Assembly: GCF_020715685.1 (NCBI RefSeq)
Contig: NZ_CP085840.1
Coordinates: 2,232,001-2,296,000 of the forward strand
DNA: 64,000 bases
DNA from: Dermatobacter hominis
GTDB lineage: Bacteria; Actinomycetota; Acidimicrobiia; Acidimicrobiales; Microtrichaceae
Direction of reading: 5' to 3'
In this document: positions 31,732 to 39,451 of the stretch, piece by piece
Layout: the number at the start of each line of letters is the position of its first letter
How positions within the stretch are numbered: the first letter of the stretch is position 1
Made by a program: the position numbers and the translations under genes
Notes under the pieces: model-generated
What the model was told of the DNA's origin: nothing
The model's input: only the letters and a program-made list of their open reading frames with translations
Databases searched by the model: none

Positions 31732-32727
31732 ATGCGTGATCTGGCGACCCTCCCCAAGGCCCACCTGCACCTCCACCTCGAGGCCGGCATGAGCCCGCAG
31801 CTGCTCGCCGACCTGGCGGCCAAGTACGACCGCGAGGTCCCCGTCATCCGGGGCTACGGCAACTTCGCGGCGTTCTCCGACACGTACGTGGCGGCCACCG
31901 ACGTGCTCCGCGAGCGAGAGGACTGGGAGGCGCTCGCCGATCAGATCTGCGCCCAGCACGCACGGGAGGGCGCCGTCTACCTGGAGCCGTCGTTCTGGGC
32001 CGGCAACTACCGGCACCTCTTCCCCTCCGACCAGGACACCTGGGAGATGGTGCTCGACGTGTTCGAGTCCGCCGCGGCCCGCCACGGCATCACCGTGCGG
32101 TTCATGATGCCGGCCGACCGGGTGAAGGACACCGAGGCCGACGGCTTGGCGCTCGTCGAGATCGCGCGGAAGTACCCGGGCCAGATCGTGAGCTTCGGCC
32201 TGCACAACGACGAGGTGGGTCACCCGCCGCAGGACTTCGTCGAGTGCTTCGCCGCCGCCAAGGAGCTCGGTCTGCTCTCCACGCCCCATGCCGGCGAGCT
32301 CGAGTCCGGGCAGTTCGTGGCCGACTCGATCGACCTGCTGGGCGCGGACCGCATCCAGCACGGCGTGCGGTCCTTCGAGGTGCCGGGCCTGGTCGAGCGG
32401 CTCGCCGAGCTGGGCACCTGCCTGGACGTGTGCCCCACCTCCAACATCATGCTCGGCGTGTTCCCGTCGCTCGACGCCCACCCGCTGCCGGCGCTGCTCG
32501 ACGCCGGCGTGCGCTGCTCGATCAACGGCGACGACCCGCTGCTGTTCGGGCCGGGCCTGCTCGAGGAGTACGAGCTGGTCCGCACCCAGTTCGGCTTCGA
32601 CGACGAGCGCATGGCGACGATCGCCCGCTCCTCGATCGAGTGCGGCGGCGCGCCCGACGACGTGAAGGCGTCGGCGCTGGCCGGGATCGACGCCTGGTCC
32701 GCGTCGCCCGATCCGGCCGACGCCTGA
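31732..32727 (+). CDS. Adenosine deaminase family protein
   Basis: A 331-residue amidohydrolase of the adenosine/adenine deaminase family, which removes the amino group of a purine to feed salvage. Metal ligands appear in PKAHLHLHLEAG near the start, SFGLHNDEV region, TPHAGE with the catalytic Glu, DRIQHGVRS, and SINGDDPLLF with the final Asp. The first motif reads EAG where most members have DG or EG, so specificity could differ. CPTSNIMLG is also typical. ATG 31732 follows a TAGTCT hexamer by seven bases and is taken as leaderless. It stands alone between the pilus operon and a convergent lipoprotein operon. Confidence 0.85.
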   Translation: MRDLATLPKAHLHLHLEAGMSPQLLADLAAKYDREVPVIRGYGNFAAFSDTYVAATDVLREREDWEALADQICAQHAREGAVYLEPSFWAGNYRHLFPSDQDTWEMVLDVFESAAARHGITVRFMMPADRVKDTEADGLALVEIARKYPGQIVSFGLHNDEVGHPPQDFVECFAAAKELGLLSTPHAGELESGQFVADSIDLLGADRIQHGVRSFEVPGLVERLAELGTCLDVCPTSNIMLGVFPSLDAHPLPALLDAGVRCSINGDDPLLFGPGLLEEYELVRTQFGFDDERMATIARSSIECGGAPDDVKASALAGIDAWSASPDPADA

Positions 32728-32733
32728 CCTGCC

Positions 32734-32764
32734 GGGTCTCGACCTCGGGTCGAGGTCGAGACCC
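32734..32764. terminator. Perfect hairpin between convergent genes
   Basis: GGGTCTCGACCTCG, loop GGT, and an exact 14-base complement form a strong stem in the gap between the deaminase stop (32727) and the converging lipoprotein gene. It is symmetric and could terminate both transcripts. Its geometry (14+3+14) differs from the 18+6+18 palindromes. Confidence 0.55.
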
Positions 32765-32817
32765 TCGATCGGTCCGACCGCGAGATCGGGCGCCGGCCGC
32801 ACGGCCGTCCTTCCGAC

Positions 32818-34245
32818 TCAGAGCGGGGCGCAGTCGGCGATCGACGCCCGGCCGAGGTCGGCGCTGAGCAGGCAGCGGGCGTAGGCCGCCGCCCGGTCCG
32901 GGCCCTCCAGCCACCGGCGCTCGTACAGCGCCCGCTGCACCAGCACCCAGGCCTCCGAGAGCGGGCGGCCGTCGAAGGCCGCCGCGCCGAGCAGGTGCGC
33001 CATCGTCGGCGGCGCCCCCGGGACCTGGCGCCACGGGGCGACCGCCGCCGGCTGCGCCGCGACCAGGCGCTGCGCGGCACGGACCAGCGGCAGACGCTCC
33101 CAGTGAGGGGCGGTCACCGGGAGGTCTGCCGCTCCGGTCGACAGCGGGAGCACGTCCGTGAGCGGCACCAGGGCCGCTTGCTGCTCGTCGGCCGCCAACC
33201 AGTCCACGAGCGCCCCGGCGGCGGAGGACTGCGCCTCGGTCGCCGACGAGCTCATCACCCACACGTCGCCGAGCACGGGGGACGCCGCGCCGGTCTCGCC
33301 CGGCAGGGCCGACACGGCCAGGTCCACCCCGCGCGCCTGGCCCTCGGCCAGCGCGTTCGCGTAGCCCCACAGCTGCGACACGTTGACGACCGCGAACGCC
33401 GATCCCCCGCTCCCCACCGGGAGCGGCTCGTCGCGCCGCGACGGGCCGGCGATCCGGTCCGAGCGGACCAGCAGCCCGTCGTGGGCCATCTCGACGTACT
33501 GCTCCGCCGCGGCGGTCGGTGCGGTCCCCAGGCCCGCACCGACCGCGACCTCGTCGGGGCCGAACCCCGCGACCGGGTGCTCGGTCCCCTCGGCCGCGCG
33601 GACCGCCGCCGCCTGCTCGTGCAGCTCGGCGAGCGTCGCCGGGGGGCGGTCGGGATCGACCCCGGCCGAGCGCAGCAGCGCCCGGTCCCGCAGCAGCACC
33701 AAGGTGTCGACGCCGACGGGGACGCCCCAGCGCGCGTCGCCGTAGGTGCCGAGCTCCATCGCCGCCTCGCGCAGCGGGTCGGCGGGCCGACCCGACGGCT
33801 CGCCCGGCGCCGGAGCCGACTCGACGCACGGGCCGAGCGGGGCGATCGCACCGGCGTGGGCGAGGACCGGGACCATGTCGGCGGGGACCTTGGCGATCGT
33901 CGGCGGGTCGTCGCCGAGCAGCTCGCGAGCCGCAGCCGACGGCGAGGGCGCGTCGGCGACCAGCACGTCGACCTCGTCGTCCGAGTCGTCCCACCGCTCG
34001 AGCAGCGCAGGGCCGTCGCGCTCGTCCCACGCACCGCCCCAGAGCACCTCGACCACGGTGCCGCTGCGGTCGGCCGGAGCGGTGCGCCCGCATCCGGACA
34101 CGGCGACGGCCGGGGCCGGCCCGTCGTCGCCGGCCAGCGGGGTCGGGACCGCGCCGCCGCCGGCACAGCCGGTCGCGAGGAGCGCGACCACTGCTGCCAC
34201 GACGGCGAGGGCTGACCGGTGAGGGTGGGGGTTCAGGTCCGACAT
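32818..34245 (-). CDS. Extracellular solute-binding lipoprotein (sugar ABC type)
   Basis: A 475-residue cluster-B-like binding protein. Signal peptide and lipobox read ALAVVAAVVALLATGCAGGG. The mature domain shows family features: VVEVLWGGAWDERDGPALLERW at the start, ARWGVPVGVDTLVLLRDRALL in the middle, LGDVWVMSSSATEAQSSAAGALVDWL further on. No permease or ATPase genes lie nearby, so it is an orphan receptor or uses a remote system. ATG 34245 overlaps the end of the upstream membrane protein gene by 13 bases. The ligand is unknown. Confidence 0.75.
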   Translation of the reverse strand: MSDLNPHPHRSALAVVAAVVALLATGCAGGGAVPTPLAGDDGPAPAVAVSGCGRTAPADRSGTVVEVLWGGAWDERDGPALLERWDDSDDEVDVLVADAPSPSAAARELLGDDPPTIAKVPADMVPVLAHAGAIAPLGPCVESAPAPGEPSGRPADPLREAAMELGTYGDARWGVPVGVDTLVLLRDRALLRSAGVDPDRPPATLAELHEQAAAVRAAEGTEHPVAGFGPDEVAVGAGLGTAPTAAAEQYVEMAHDGLLVRSDRIAGPSRRDEPLPVGSGGSAFAVVNVSQLWGYANALAEGQARGVDLAVSALPGETGAASPVLGDVWVMSSSATEAQSSAAGALVDWLAADEQQAALVPLTDVLPLSTGAADLPVTAPHWERLPLVRAAQRLVAAQPAAVAPWRQVPGAPPTMAHLLGAAAFDGRPLSEAWVLVQRALYERRWLEGPDRAAAYARCLLSADLGRASIADCAPL

Positions 34246-34871
34246 GACGACGCTCCGTGTCTCGCAAGTGGCGCGATCGCACGGTCGATCGCAGGGTCGA
34301 CGAGCGACCACCGTTCGGCGGCCGCCGCGGCGGTGCGGGCGTCGAGGACGGACTGGGCCACCGTCCGGGCCACGACGAGGTCGTCGGCCACCTGCCCCGG
34401 CAGGGTCGGCTCGTCGGTCGGCTCCGCCAGCAGCAACAGCGCGCCCCTGGCCCGGTCGACGGCGGCGATCCTCGAGCGGGCCGCCACCTGGCGGGCCTCG
34501 AGCGTGTCGAACCGGGGCCGGGTGCCTGCCCGGTCGCCGGCGAGATCGGTACAGACCTGGTCGACCCGCACGTCGAACACCTGCGGCGCGACCGACGACG
34601 GCGCGCTCACGACGTCGCTGCGGTCCGCGGCGGGACGCCACCACACCAACGCCCCGATCACGAGCACCGCGGCGACCGCAGCCGCCAGAGCGATCGGCCG
34701 CCGCGCCCGGTCCCATCGACCCGCGCGCGCCGCCCAGCGCCCATCCGCGCCCTCGCCGTCGGTCGACCGCAGCGGCGGCGCGTCGACCTGCGCGTCGAAC
34801 GGGTCGGCGATCCGCTCCTCGGCCGGGGTCCTCCCGGGCCTCGAGCGGTGCGGACGCAGGGTGTCCATCAT
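34233..34871 (-). CDS. Single-span membrane protein, paralogue 1
   Basis: A 212-residue protein that I do not recognise. The cytosolic N-terminal 80 residues are basic and Pro-rich, then one membrane helix (IALAAAVAAVLVIGALVWW), then an extracytoplasmic helical domain with two cysteines (VDQVCTDLAGD and the terminal SSCRT). It ends LARHGASSCRT, and the next gene upstream ends LAEHGASRCRF; both also share PxxDDPxLxGxVxxDL-like and ATAESVL/TVAQSVL blocks, so they are tandem paralogues. The gene overlaps the solute-binding protein gene. A role in the same envelope system is inference. Confidence 0.6.
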   Translation of the reverse strand: MMDTLRPHRSRPGRTPAEERIADPFDAQVDAPPLRSTDGEGADGRWAARAGRWDRARRPIALAAAVAAVLVIGALVWWRPAADRSDVVSAPSSVAPQVFDVRVDQVCTDLAGDRAGTRPRFDTLEARQVAARSRIAAVDRARGALLLLAEPTDEPTLPGQVADDLVVARTVAQSVLDARTAAAAAERWSLVDPAIDRAIAPLARHGASSCRT

Positions 34872-34925
34872 CGTCCGGTCCGACGACCGTGCCGCCGTCT
34901 CGGGTGACGCGTCCGCACGACGGCC

Positions 34926-35510
34926 TCAGAACCGACAGCGGCTGGCGCCGTGCTCGGCCAGCGGCCCGAACGCGACGGCGACGGTCGGGTCGACGCGGGC
35001 CCAGCGGGCGTCGGCCGTCGACGCCGACGGCGCGGTCAGGACCGACTCCGCGGTCGCCCGCGCCCCGTGGAGGTCGCGCACGACCGTCCCCGTCAGCGCC
35101 GGGTCGTCGGTCGGCGGGGGCAGGGTGACCAGCACGGCGATCGCCTGGTCCAGCGCATCGATCCGGGACCGGGCGTCGGCGATGTCGCTCATCATCGAGT
35201 TCGGCCGGAACCCGATCGTCGCGATCGAGCGCGCGTACGTCGTGCACACGTCGTCGGCGCGCGGCCTGAAGTCGGCCGCCGGCATCGTGGCCACGGCGGT
35301 CCCGGTCGGCGGCCCGGCGGTCTCCGCCGGGCGATCAGCGGCGATCCGGTCCATCACCACGAGACCGCTGCCGGCCAGGGCGGCCGCGACCGCGAGCCAG
35401 ATCAGCCGCTGCCGCCGAGCCCCGGGTGCCCGTGCCGCCTGCGGTCCGACGAACCCGCTCCGCCGGGGCCGTGCGGGGCCCGCGGGGTGCACCTCGATGG
35501 TCGTCGCCAT
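34926..35510 (-). CDS. Single-span membrane protein, paralogue 2
   Basis: A 194-residue protein with the same plan as its downstream neighbour: basic N-terminus, one helix (RLIWLAVAAALAGSGLVVM), then an extracytoplasmic domain with a cysteine in ADDVCTTYARS and another at the C-terminus (ASRCRF). The two cysteines occupy the same relative places in both paralogues, so they may form a disulphide. ATG 35510 follows a good ribosome binding site (GGGAGG). It is the first gene of a three-gene unit ending in the solute-binding lipoprotein. Function unknown. Confidence 0.6.
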   Translation of the reverse strand: MATTIEVHPAGPARPRRSGFVGPQAARAPGARRQRLIWLAVAAALAGSGLVVMDRIAADRPAETAGPPTGTAVATMPAADFRPRADDVCTTYARSIATIGFRPNSMMSDIADARSRIDALDQAIAVLVTLPPPTDDPALTGTVVRDLHGARATAESVLTAPSASTADARWARVDPTVAVAFGPLAEHGASRCRF

Positions 35511-35647
35511 CAGGACCTCCCTTCATCCGCTCCCGTCGGAGCGTCACCACGGAGGGCGGCGTCGGCGACGGGAGACGTCCTCTCCCACCGACGATCATCC
35601 GCCCCCGGGGTGGTCGCTGTCGCCGTCGCAGGTGGCACCGGCCGAAC

Positions 35648-35661
35648 ATGGCATCTGCCAT
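35648..35661. promoter_or_regulatory. Small inverted repeat, possible operator
   Basis: ATGGCA-TC-TGCCAT lies in the 294-base gap upstream of the paralogue-lipoprotein unit. A perfect palindrome of this size upstream of an operon could bind a repressor dimer. A second palindrome, CTCCCGATCGGGAG at 35771-35784, lies just after the metF stop and may be a terminator. I see no gene in this gap. Confidence 0.25.
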
Positions 35662-35804
35662 TGACGGTCCGCTCGCCGCGACCGCCGAACGGGCGCCGCG
35701 CCGCGAAGGTGCTTCAGGCCCTCGGCTCAGCTGCCGTCGTGGTGCCGACCACCGGGTTCGTCAGGGCGGACTCCCGATCGGGAGCGAGCGCGCGCCGCCC
35801 GTCG

Positions 35805-36677
35805 TCAGGAGCGGAGGCCGAGCGCGTCGACGATCTCGAGCACGGTGCCCGAACGGTTCATGCAGTAGAGGTGCAGGCCGGGCGCACCGCCGTCGAGCAG
35901 CGCCTGCGACATCTCGACCGCGGCGTCCACGACGATCCGCTGGCGCTCCTCGGGCGTCTCGGCGCCCTCGACCGCCTCGGCGAGGTCGTCCGGGAAGGCC
36001 GCCCCGGCCATCTTGGCCATGCGGTGCACGCCCTGCGGGTTCGACAGCGGCATGACGCCGGGGACCACGGGCTTCGTGACGCCGAGGTCGGCGAGCTCGT
36101 CGACGAGGCGCAGGTAGTCGTCGGCGTCGAAGAAGAACTGGGTCACCGCGAAGTCGGCCAGCTCGAGCTTCCGGGCCAGGTTGCGCCGGTCCTCGCCCCG
36201 ATCGGTCGAGCGCGGGTGCAGCTCGGGGTGCGCGGCGACGCCGATCGAGAACCGGTCGCCGTGGCTGCGGATCAGCTCGACCAGCTCCTCGGCGTAGGTG
36301 AAGTCGCCGCCGGGCGGCGACCCGTCCGCGGGCGGATCGCCGGCCAGGGCCAGCACGTCGAGCACGCCGTGGTCGCCGTAGTCGGCGATCAGCGCGTCGA
36401 GCTCGTCGCGGCTGTGGCCCATGCAGGTGAGGTGGGCCATGGCCGGGTAGCGGCGATCGCGGTTGAGGTCGACGACCAGGTCGCGCGTGCGGCCGCGGGT
36501 CTCCCTGTTGCCGGCCGCGCCGTAGGTGACCGAGACATACGAGAGGTCGAGCGGCTCGAGCTCCTCGATCGTCTGCTGGAGCGTGGCGAGCCCCTCGTCG
36601 GTCTTGGGCGGGAAGAACTCGACGCTCAGCGTCGGGCCGGCGCCGAGCAGCTCGCGGATGCGTGGGTGCTCGCTCAA
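35805..36677 (-). CDS. metF: Methylenetetrahydrofolate reductase
   Basis: A 290-residue flavoprotein reducing 5,10-methylene-THF to 5-methyl-THF for methionine synthesis. Conserved blocks are LSVEFFPPKTDEG with the catalytic Glu, YVSVTYGAAGN, HLTCMGHSRDEL, ALAGDPPADG, IGVAAHPELHP, and FAVTQFFFDADDY. The start is TTG 36677 overlapping the folD stop (TTGA); no ATG fits, and the N-terminus SEHPRIRELLGAG is normal for the family. Together with folD it forms a one-carbon unit. Confidence 0.93.
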   Translation of the reverse strand: MSEHPRIRELLGAGPTLSVEFFPPKTDEGLATLQQTIEELEPLDLSYVSVTYGAAGNRETRGRTRDLVVDLNRDRRYPAMAHLTCMGHSRDELDALIADYGDHGVLDVLALAGDPPADGSPPGGDFTYAEELVELIRSHGDRFSIGVAAHPELHPRSTDRGEDRRNLARKLELADFAVTQFFFDADDYLRLVDELADLGVTKPVVPGVMPLSNPQGVHRMAKMAGAAFPDDLAEAVEGAETPEERQRIVVDAAVEMSQALLDGGAPGLHLYCMNRSGTVLEIVDALGLRS

Positions 36678-37549
36678 CGGGCCGTCCCCGCCGATCGATC
36701 CGCCCCCGCCTCGGCCGCCGCGACCGTGTTGGCGAGCAGCATGGCCCGCGTCATCGGACCGACCCCGCCGATGCGGGGCGACACGAACGCCGCCACCTCC
36801 GCGACGTCGTCGGCGACGTCGGACACGACCTTGCCGTCCACGAAGCTGACGCCGGCAGCGACGACCGCGGCGCCCGGCTTGATCATGTCGGCGGTGATCA
36901 TCCCCGGCGAGCCCGCGGCCGCCACGACGACGTCGGCGGTCCGCGTGTACGCGCCGATGTCGGACACGCCGGTGTGCACCACGGTCACCGCCGAGTTCGG
37001 CCCGTGCTTGAGCGCCATCAGGTTGGCGAGCGGGCGTCCGATCGTGAGCCCCCGCCCGACGATCACCACGTGACGACCGGCGAGGGCGACGTCGTAGGCC
37101 TCGAGCATCGCGACGATCCCGTGGGGCGTGCAGGCCAGCGGCGCCTCGGCGCCCATGACGAGCCGGCCCAGGTTGACCGGGTGCAGCCCGTCGGCGTCCT
37201 TGTGCGGGTCGACGGCCAGCACGGCCTCGTCGTAGTCGAGGTCGCCGGGGAACGGGTACTGGAGGATGAAGGCGTCGACTCCCGGATCGGCGTTGAGCAG
37301 CCCGACCGCGGCCAGCACCTCGTCCTGCGTGGCGGTGGCGGGCAGGCGGATGTCGGTGGAGGTGATGCCCAGCTCGGCGCAGTCGGCGTGCTTCATGGAC
37401 ACGTACTTGTGGCTCGGCCCGTCGTCGCCCACCAGCAGCGTGCCCAGTCCCGGGGTGATGCCCCGCTCGGCGAGCACGGTGATGCGGTCGGACAGGTCCT
37501 CCTTGATGCGGGCCGCCAGGGCCTCGCCGTCCATCACCGTCGCCGTCAT
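36674..37549 (-). CDS. folD: Methylenetetrahydrofolate dehydrogenase / cyclohydrolase
   Basis: A 291-residue bifunctional enzyme that interconverts methylene-, methenyl- and formyl-THF in the cytosol. The catalytic Lys lies in HKYVSMKHADC, the substrate-binding QYPFPGD and DPHKDADGLHPVNLGRL are clear, and the NADP-binding motif is IVGRGLTIGRPLA. Cyclohydrolase and dehydrogenase sites share one active cleft. ATG 37549 lies seven bases after TACGAT, so the metF-containing message seems to be leaderless. Supplies one-carbon units used by purH and purN further along in the window. Confidence 0.95.
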   Translation of the reverse strand: MTATVMDGEALAARIKEDLSDRITVLAERGITPGLGTLLVGDDGPSHKYVSMKHADCAELGITSTDIRLPATATQDEVLAAVGLLNADPGVDAFILQYPFPGDLDYDEAVLAVDPHKDADGLHPVNLGRLVMGAEAPLACTPHGIVAMLEAYDVALAGRHVVIVGRGLTIGRPLANLMALKHGPNSAVTVVHTGVSDIGAYTRTADVVVAAAGSPGMITADMIKPGAAVVAAGVSFVDGKVVSDVADDVAEVAAFVSPRIGGVGPMTRAMLLANTVAAAEAGADRSAGTAR

Positions 37550-37556
37550 GGACCGA

Positions 37557-37562
37557 ATCGTA
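37557..37562 (-). promoter_or_regulatory. -10 of a leaderless transcript (folD-metF)
   Basis: TACGAT ends seven bases before the folD ATG. It leaves no room for a ribosome binding site. Confidence 0.5.
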
Positions 37563-37655
37563 GGGGCGGCACCCGCAGGGCACCGAAGCGGATCCTCGGC
37601 TGAGAGCGCTCCGAACGCCCGGTCCTGCGGATGGGTGCCGGGCGGCGGCCCCCTC

Positions 37656-37661
37656 TAGCGT
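37656..37661 (+). promoter_or_regulatory. -10 of a leaderless transcript (lipoprotein gene)
   Basis: TAGCGT ends eight bases before the ATG at 37670, leaving no room for a ribosome binding site. Confidence 0.5.
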
Positions 37662-37669
37662 CGGGCCCG

Positions 37670-39358
37670 ATGTCTGCACGCCGTTCACGCCGCCGGTCCG
37701 CCGTCCTCCTCCTCGCGCTCCTGGCCGGGCTCGGGGTCGTCGCCTCGGCATGCGCCGGGGGCGGCCACGGCCAGCTGCTCCTCGCCGAGGACACCACGGT
37801 CTCGCCCGATCAGGCATCGGCGCCGACCTCGACCGACATCTGGGCCGTCGACCCAGGCGACGAGCCCGACGACGACGCGCTGGTCGCGACCGACGTGACC
37901 TCGCCGCTCTACATCAACGACGTGCAGGAGGACGGCAGCATCGCCCGGCAGCTGCTCGCCTCGCAGTGGGGCGGCGAGGTGCTCGCCTCGTTCGCCGCCG
38001 ACGGCGGCGGCGCCACCTACGCCACCGTGGGCACGCCCGGCGAGGACGCCGTGCAGATCGCCGAGAGCGACTCGCAGGTGCAGACGAACATCCTCCGACG
38101 GGGCGTCTACGTGGCCACGACCGACGGCTGCACCCTCGCCCGGAGCGCGGACGACATCGACGAGGTCGGCAAGGGCCTGTGCCAGGTCAGCGAGGACGAG
38201 CGCTGGGTCGTGTCGTGGCCGGCCGACGGCGGGGAGCTCACGATCCGCGACCTCCGCTCAGGCGACACGCGCACCGTCGAGGGCGACACGATCGGCGCCG
38301 TCGCGCTCGGCGCCGGAAGCCGGGTGCTCGCCGTGCAGCGCACCGACGAGGGCTCGCAGGGCGTGGTGATCGACGCGACCGACGGCGACGTGGTCGGCCG
38401 CACCGACACCTACGGCGACCTGCAGGCGATGCCGGTGGAGCCGGGGTCGACGGGCTTCGTCGCGCTGACCGCCTCGCGATCCGAGCAGGGCACCGTCGAC
38501 GGCACGCAGCTGCTGTGGATCGGCACCGACGCGAAGGTGCGGGTCATCGACCGCGGCGCGCTCATGCTGCCGGTCCGCACCGGCTCCGACGTCACCTACG
38601 TGCACTTCGGCGATGCCGAGGACGACGACTCCATCCGGCGCTGGGACTCGGGCTCGGGCGAGCGCGAGACGCTGCTCGGCGGCAAGGTCGGCGCGGCGTC
38701 GGTGGGCGACGGCCGGATCGTCGCCACCAAGGACACCGACGAGGGTGTCGAGCTGTACCGGTCCGACGACCGCGGCGACCTGGTCCACGCCACCACGGCG
38801 CCCGGCGACGCGTCGGCGGGCAGCTCGGTGAGCCGGGTCATCACGCAGGGCGACACCGCGCTGGTGCAGCTGACCTTCGGCGGCACGGCGTCGCTCGCCC
38901 GCGTCGACCTCTCGGGCGACGACAGCGACGTGCCGGTGAAGCACTGGACGTCGATGCTGCTCGAGGGCGTCGACACCGACGGCACCGTGCTCATCACCGG
39001 CGCCGAGTCCGACGACGCAGAACAGGAGTCCATCGGCGTGGTCACGCCGAGCTCGGACGCCTTCGTCGAGCGGACCACCGCCGACAGCACCGGGCTGAAC
39101 ATGATCCACGAGGGCGTGATCTACGTGACCGACCGCGACGCCGACGGCGACCTCACGATCCGGACGGTGCGGGCGCAGGGCGATGTCGACGGCGAGACGC
39201 TCTACACCGGCTACCAGCTGGCGGGCTCGACCTGGCCGACCGACAACGGCGCGACCCAGTCGACCCTGATCTCCCGCGTGGCGGTCATCTCCCAGCAGCA
39301 GCAACAGCAGCAGCAGCAGGCCCAGGGCGCCCAGGGCGGCGCCACCCCCGGCGGCTGA
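37670..39358 (+). CDS. Secreted lipoprotein with beta-propeller-like repeats and a polyglutamine tail
   Basis: A 562-residue protein. The signal peptide and lipobox are LLLALLAGLGVVASACAGGG. The mature region is acidic and has repeating Asp-Gly and strand-turn motifs (RWVVSWPADGGELTIRD, VVTPSSDAFVER) resembling a propeller of six or more blades. The C-terminus has nine consecutive glutamines and then AQGAQGGATPGG, probably disordered. ATG 37670 is chosen because TAGCGT ends eight bases upstream and it gives the right signal peptide; a longer frame start would add 13 residues. No function can be assigned. Confidence 0.65.
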   Translation: MSARRSRRRSAVLLLALLAGLGVVASACAGGGHGQLLLAEDTTVSPDQASAPTSTDIWAVDPGDEPDDDALVATDVTSPLYINDVQEDGSIARQLLASQWGGEVLASFAADGGGATYATVGTPGEDAVQIAESDSQVQTNILRRGVYVATTDGCTLARSADDIDEVGKGLCQVSEDERWVVSWPADGGELTIRDLRSGDTRTVEGDTIGAVALGAGSRVLAVQRTDEGSQGVVIDATDGDVVGRTDTYGDLQAMPVEPGSTGFVALTASRSEQGTVDGTQLLWIGTDAKVRVIDRGALMLPVRTGSDVTYVHFGDAEDDDSIRRWDSGSGERETLLGGKVGAASVGDGRIVATKDTDEGVELYRSDDRGDLVHATTAPGDASAGSSVSRVITQGDTALVQLTFGGTASLARVDLSGDDSDVPVKHWTSMLLEGVDTDGTVLITGAESDDAEQESIGVVTPSSDAFVERTTADSTGLNMIHEGVIYVTDRDADGDLTIRTVRAQGDVDGETLYTGYQLAGSTWPTDNGATQSTLISRVAVISQQQQQQQQQAQGAQGGATPGG

Positions 39359-39368
39359 CCCCCACCGA

Positions 39369-39409
39369 GATATAGGGGTGCACAGCGACATCCCTTGTCG
39401 CGATCCGCG
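39369..39409 (+). repeat. 41-base repeat, copy 1
   Basis: Starts GATATAGGGGTGCACAGC and ends TGTCGCGATCCGC, with a short central hairpin (GCGACA, TCCCT, TGTCGC). It begins ten bases after the lipoprotein stop codon and lies between convergent genes. It matches copies at 46887-46927 and 51950-51989 closely. Confidence 0.8.
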
Positions 39410-39451
39410 CCTGAGATCTGTTCGGGCCGGGTCCGCGAGCGGTCGCGCGAC

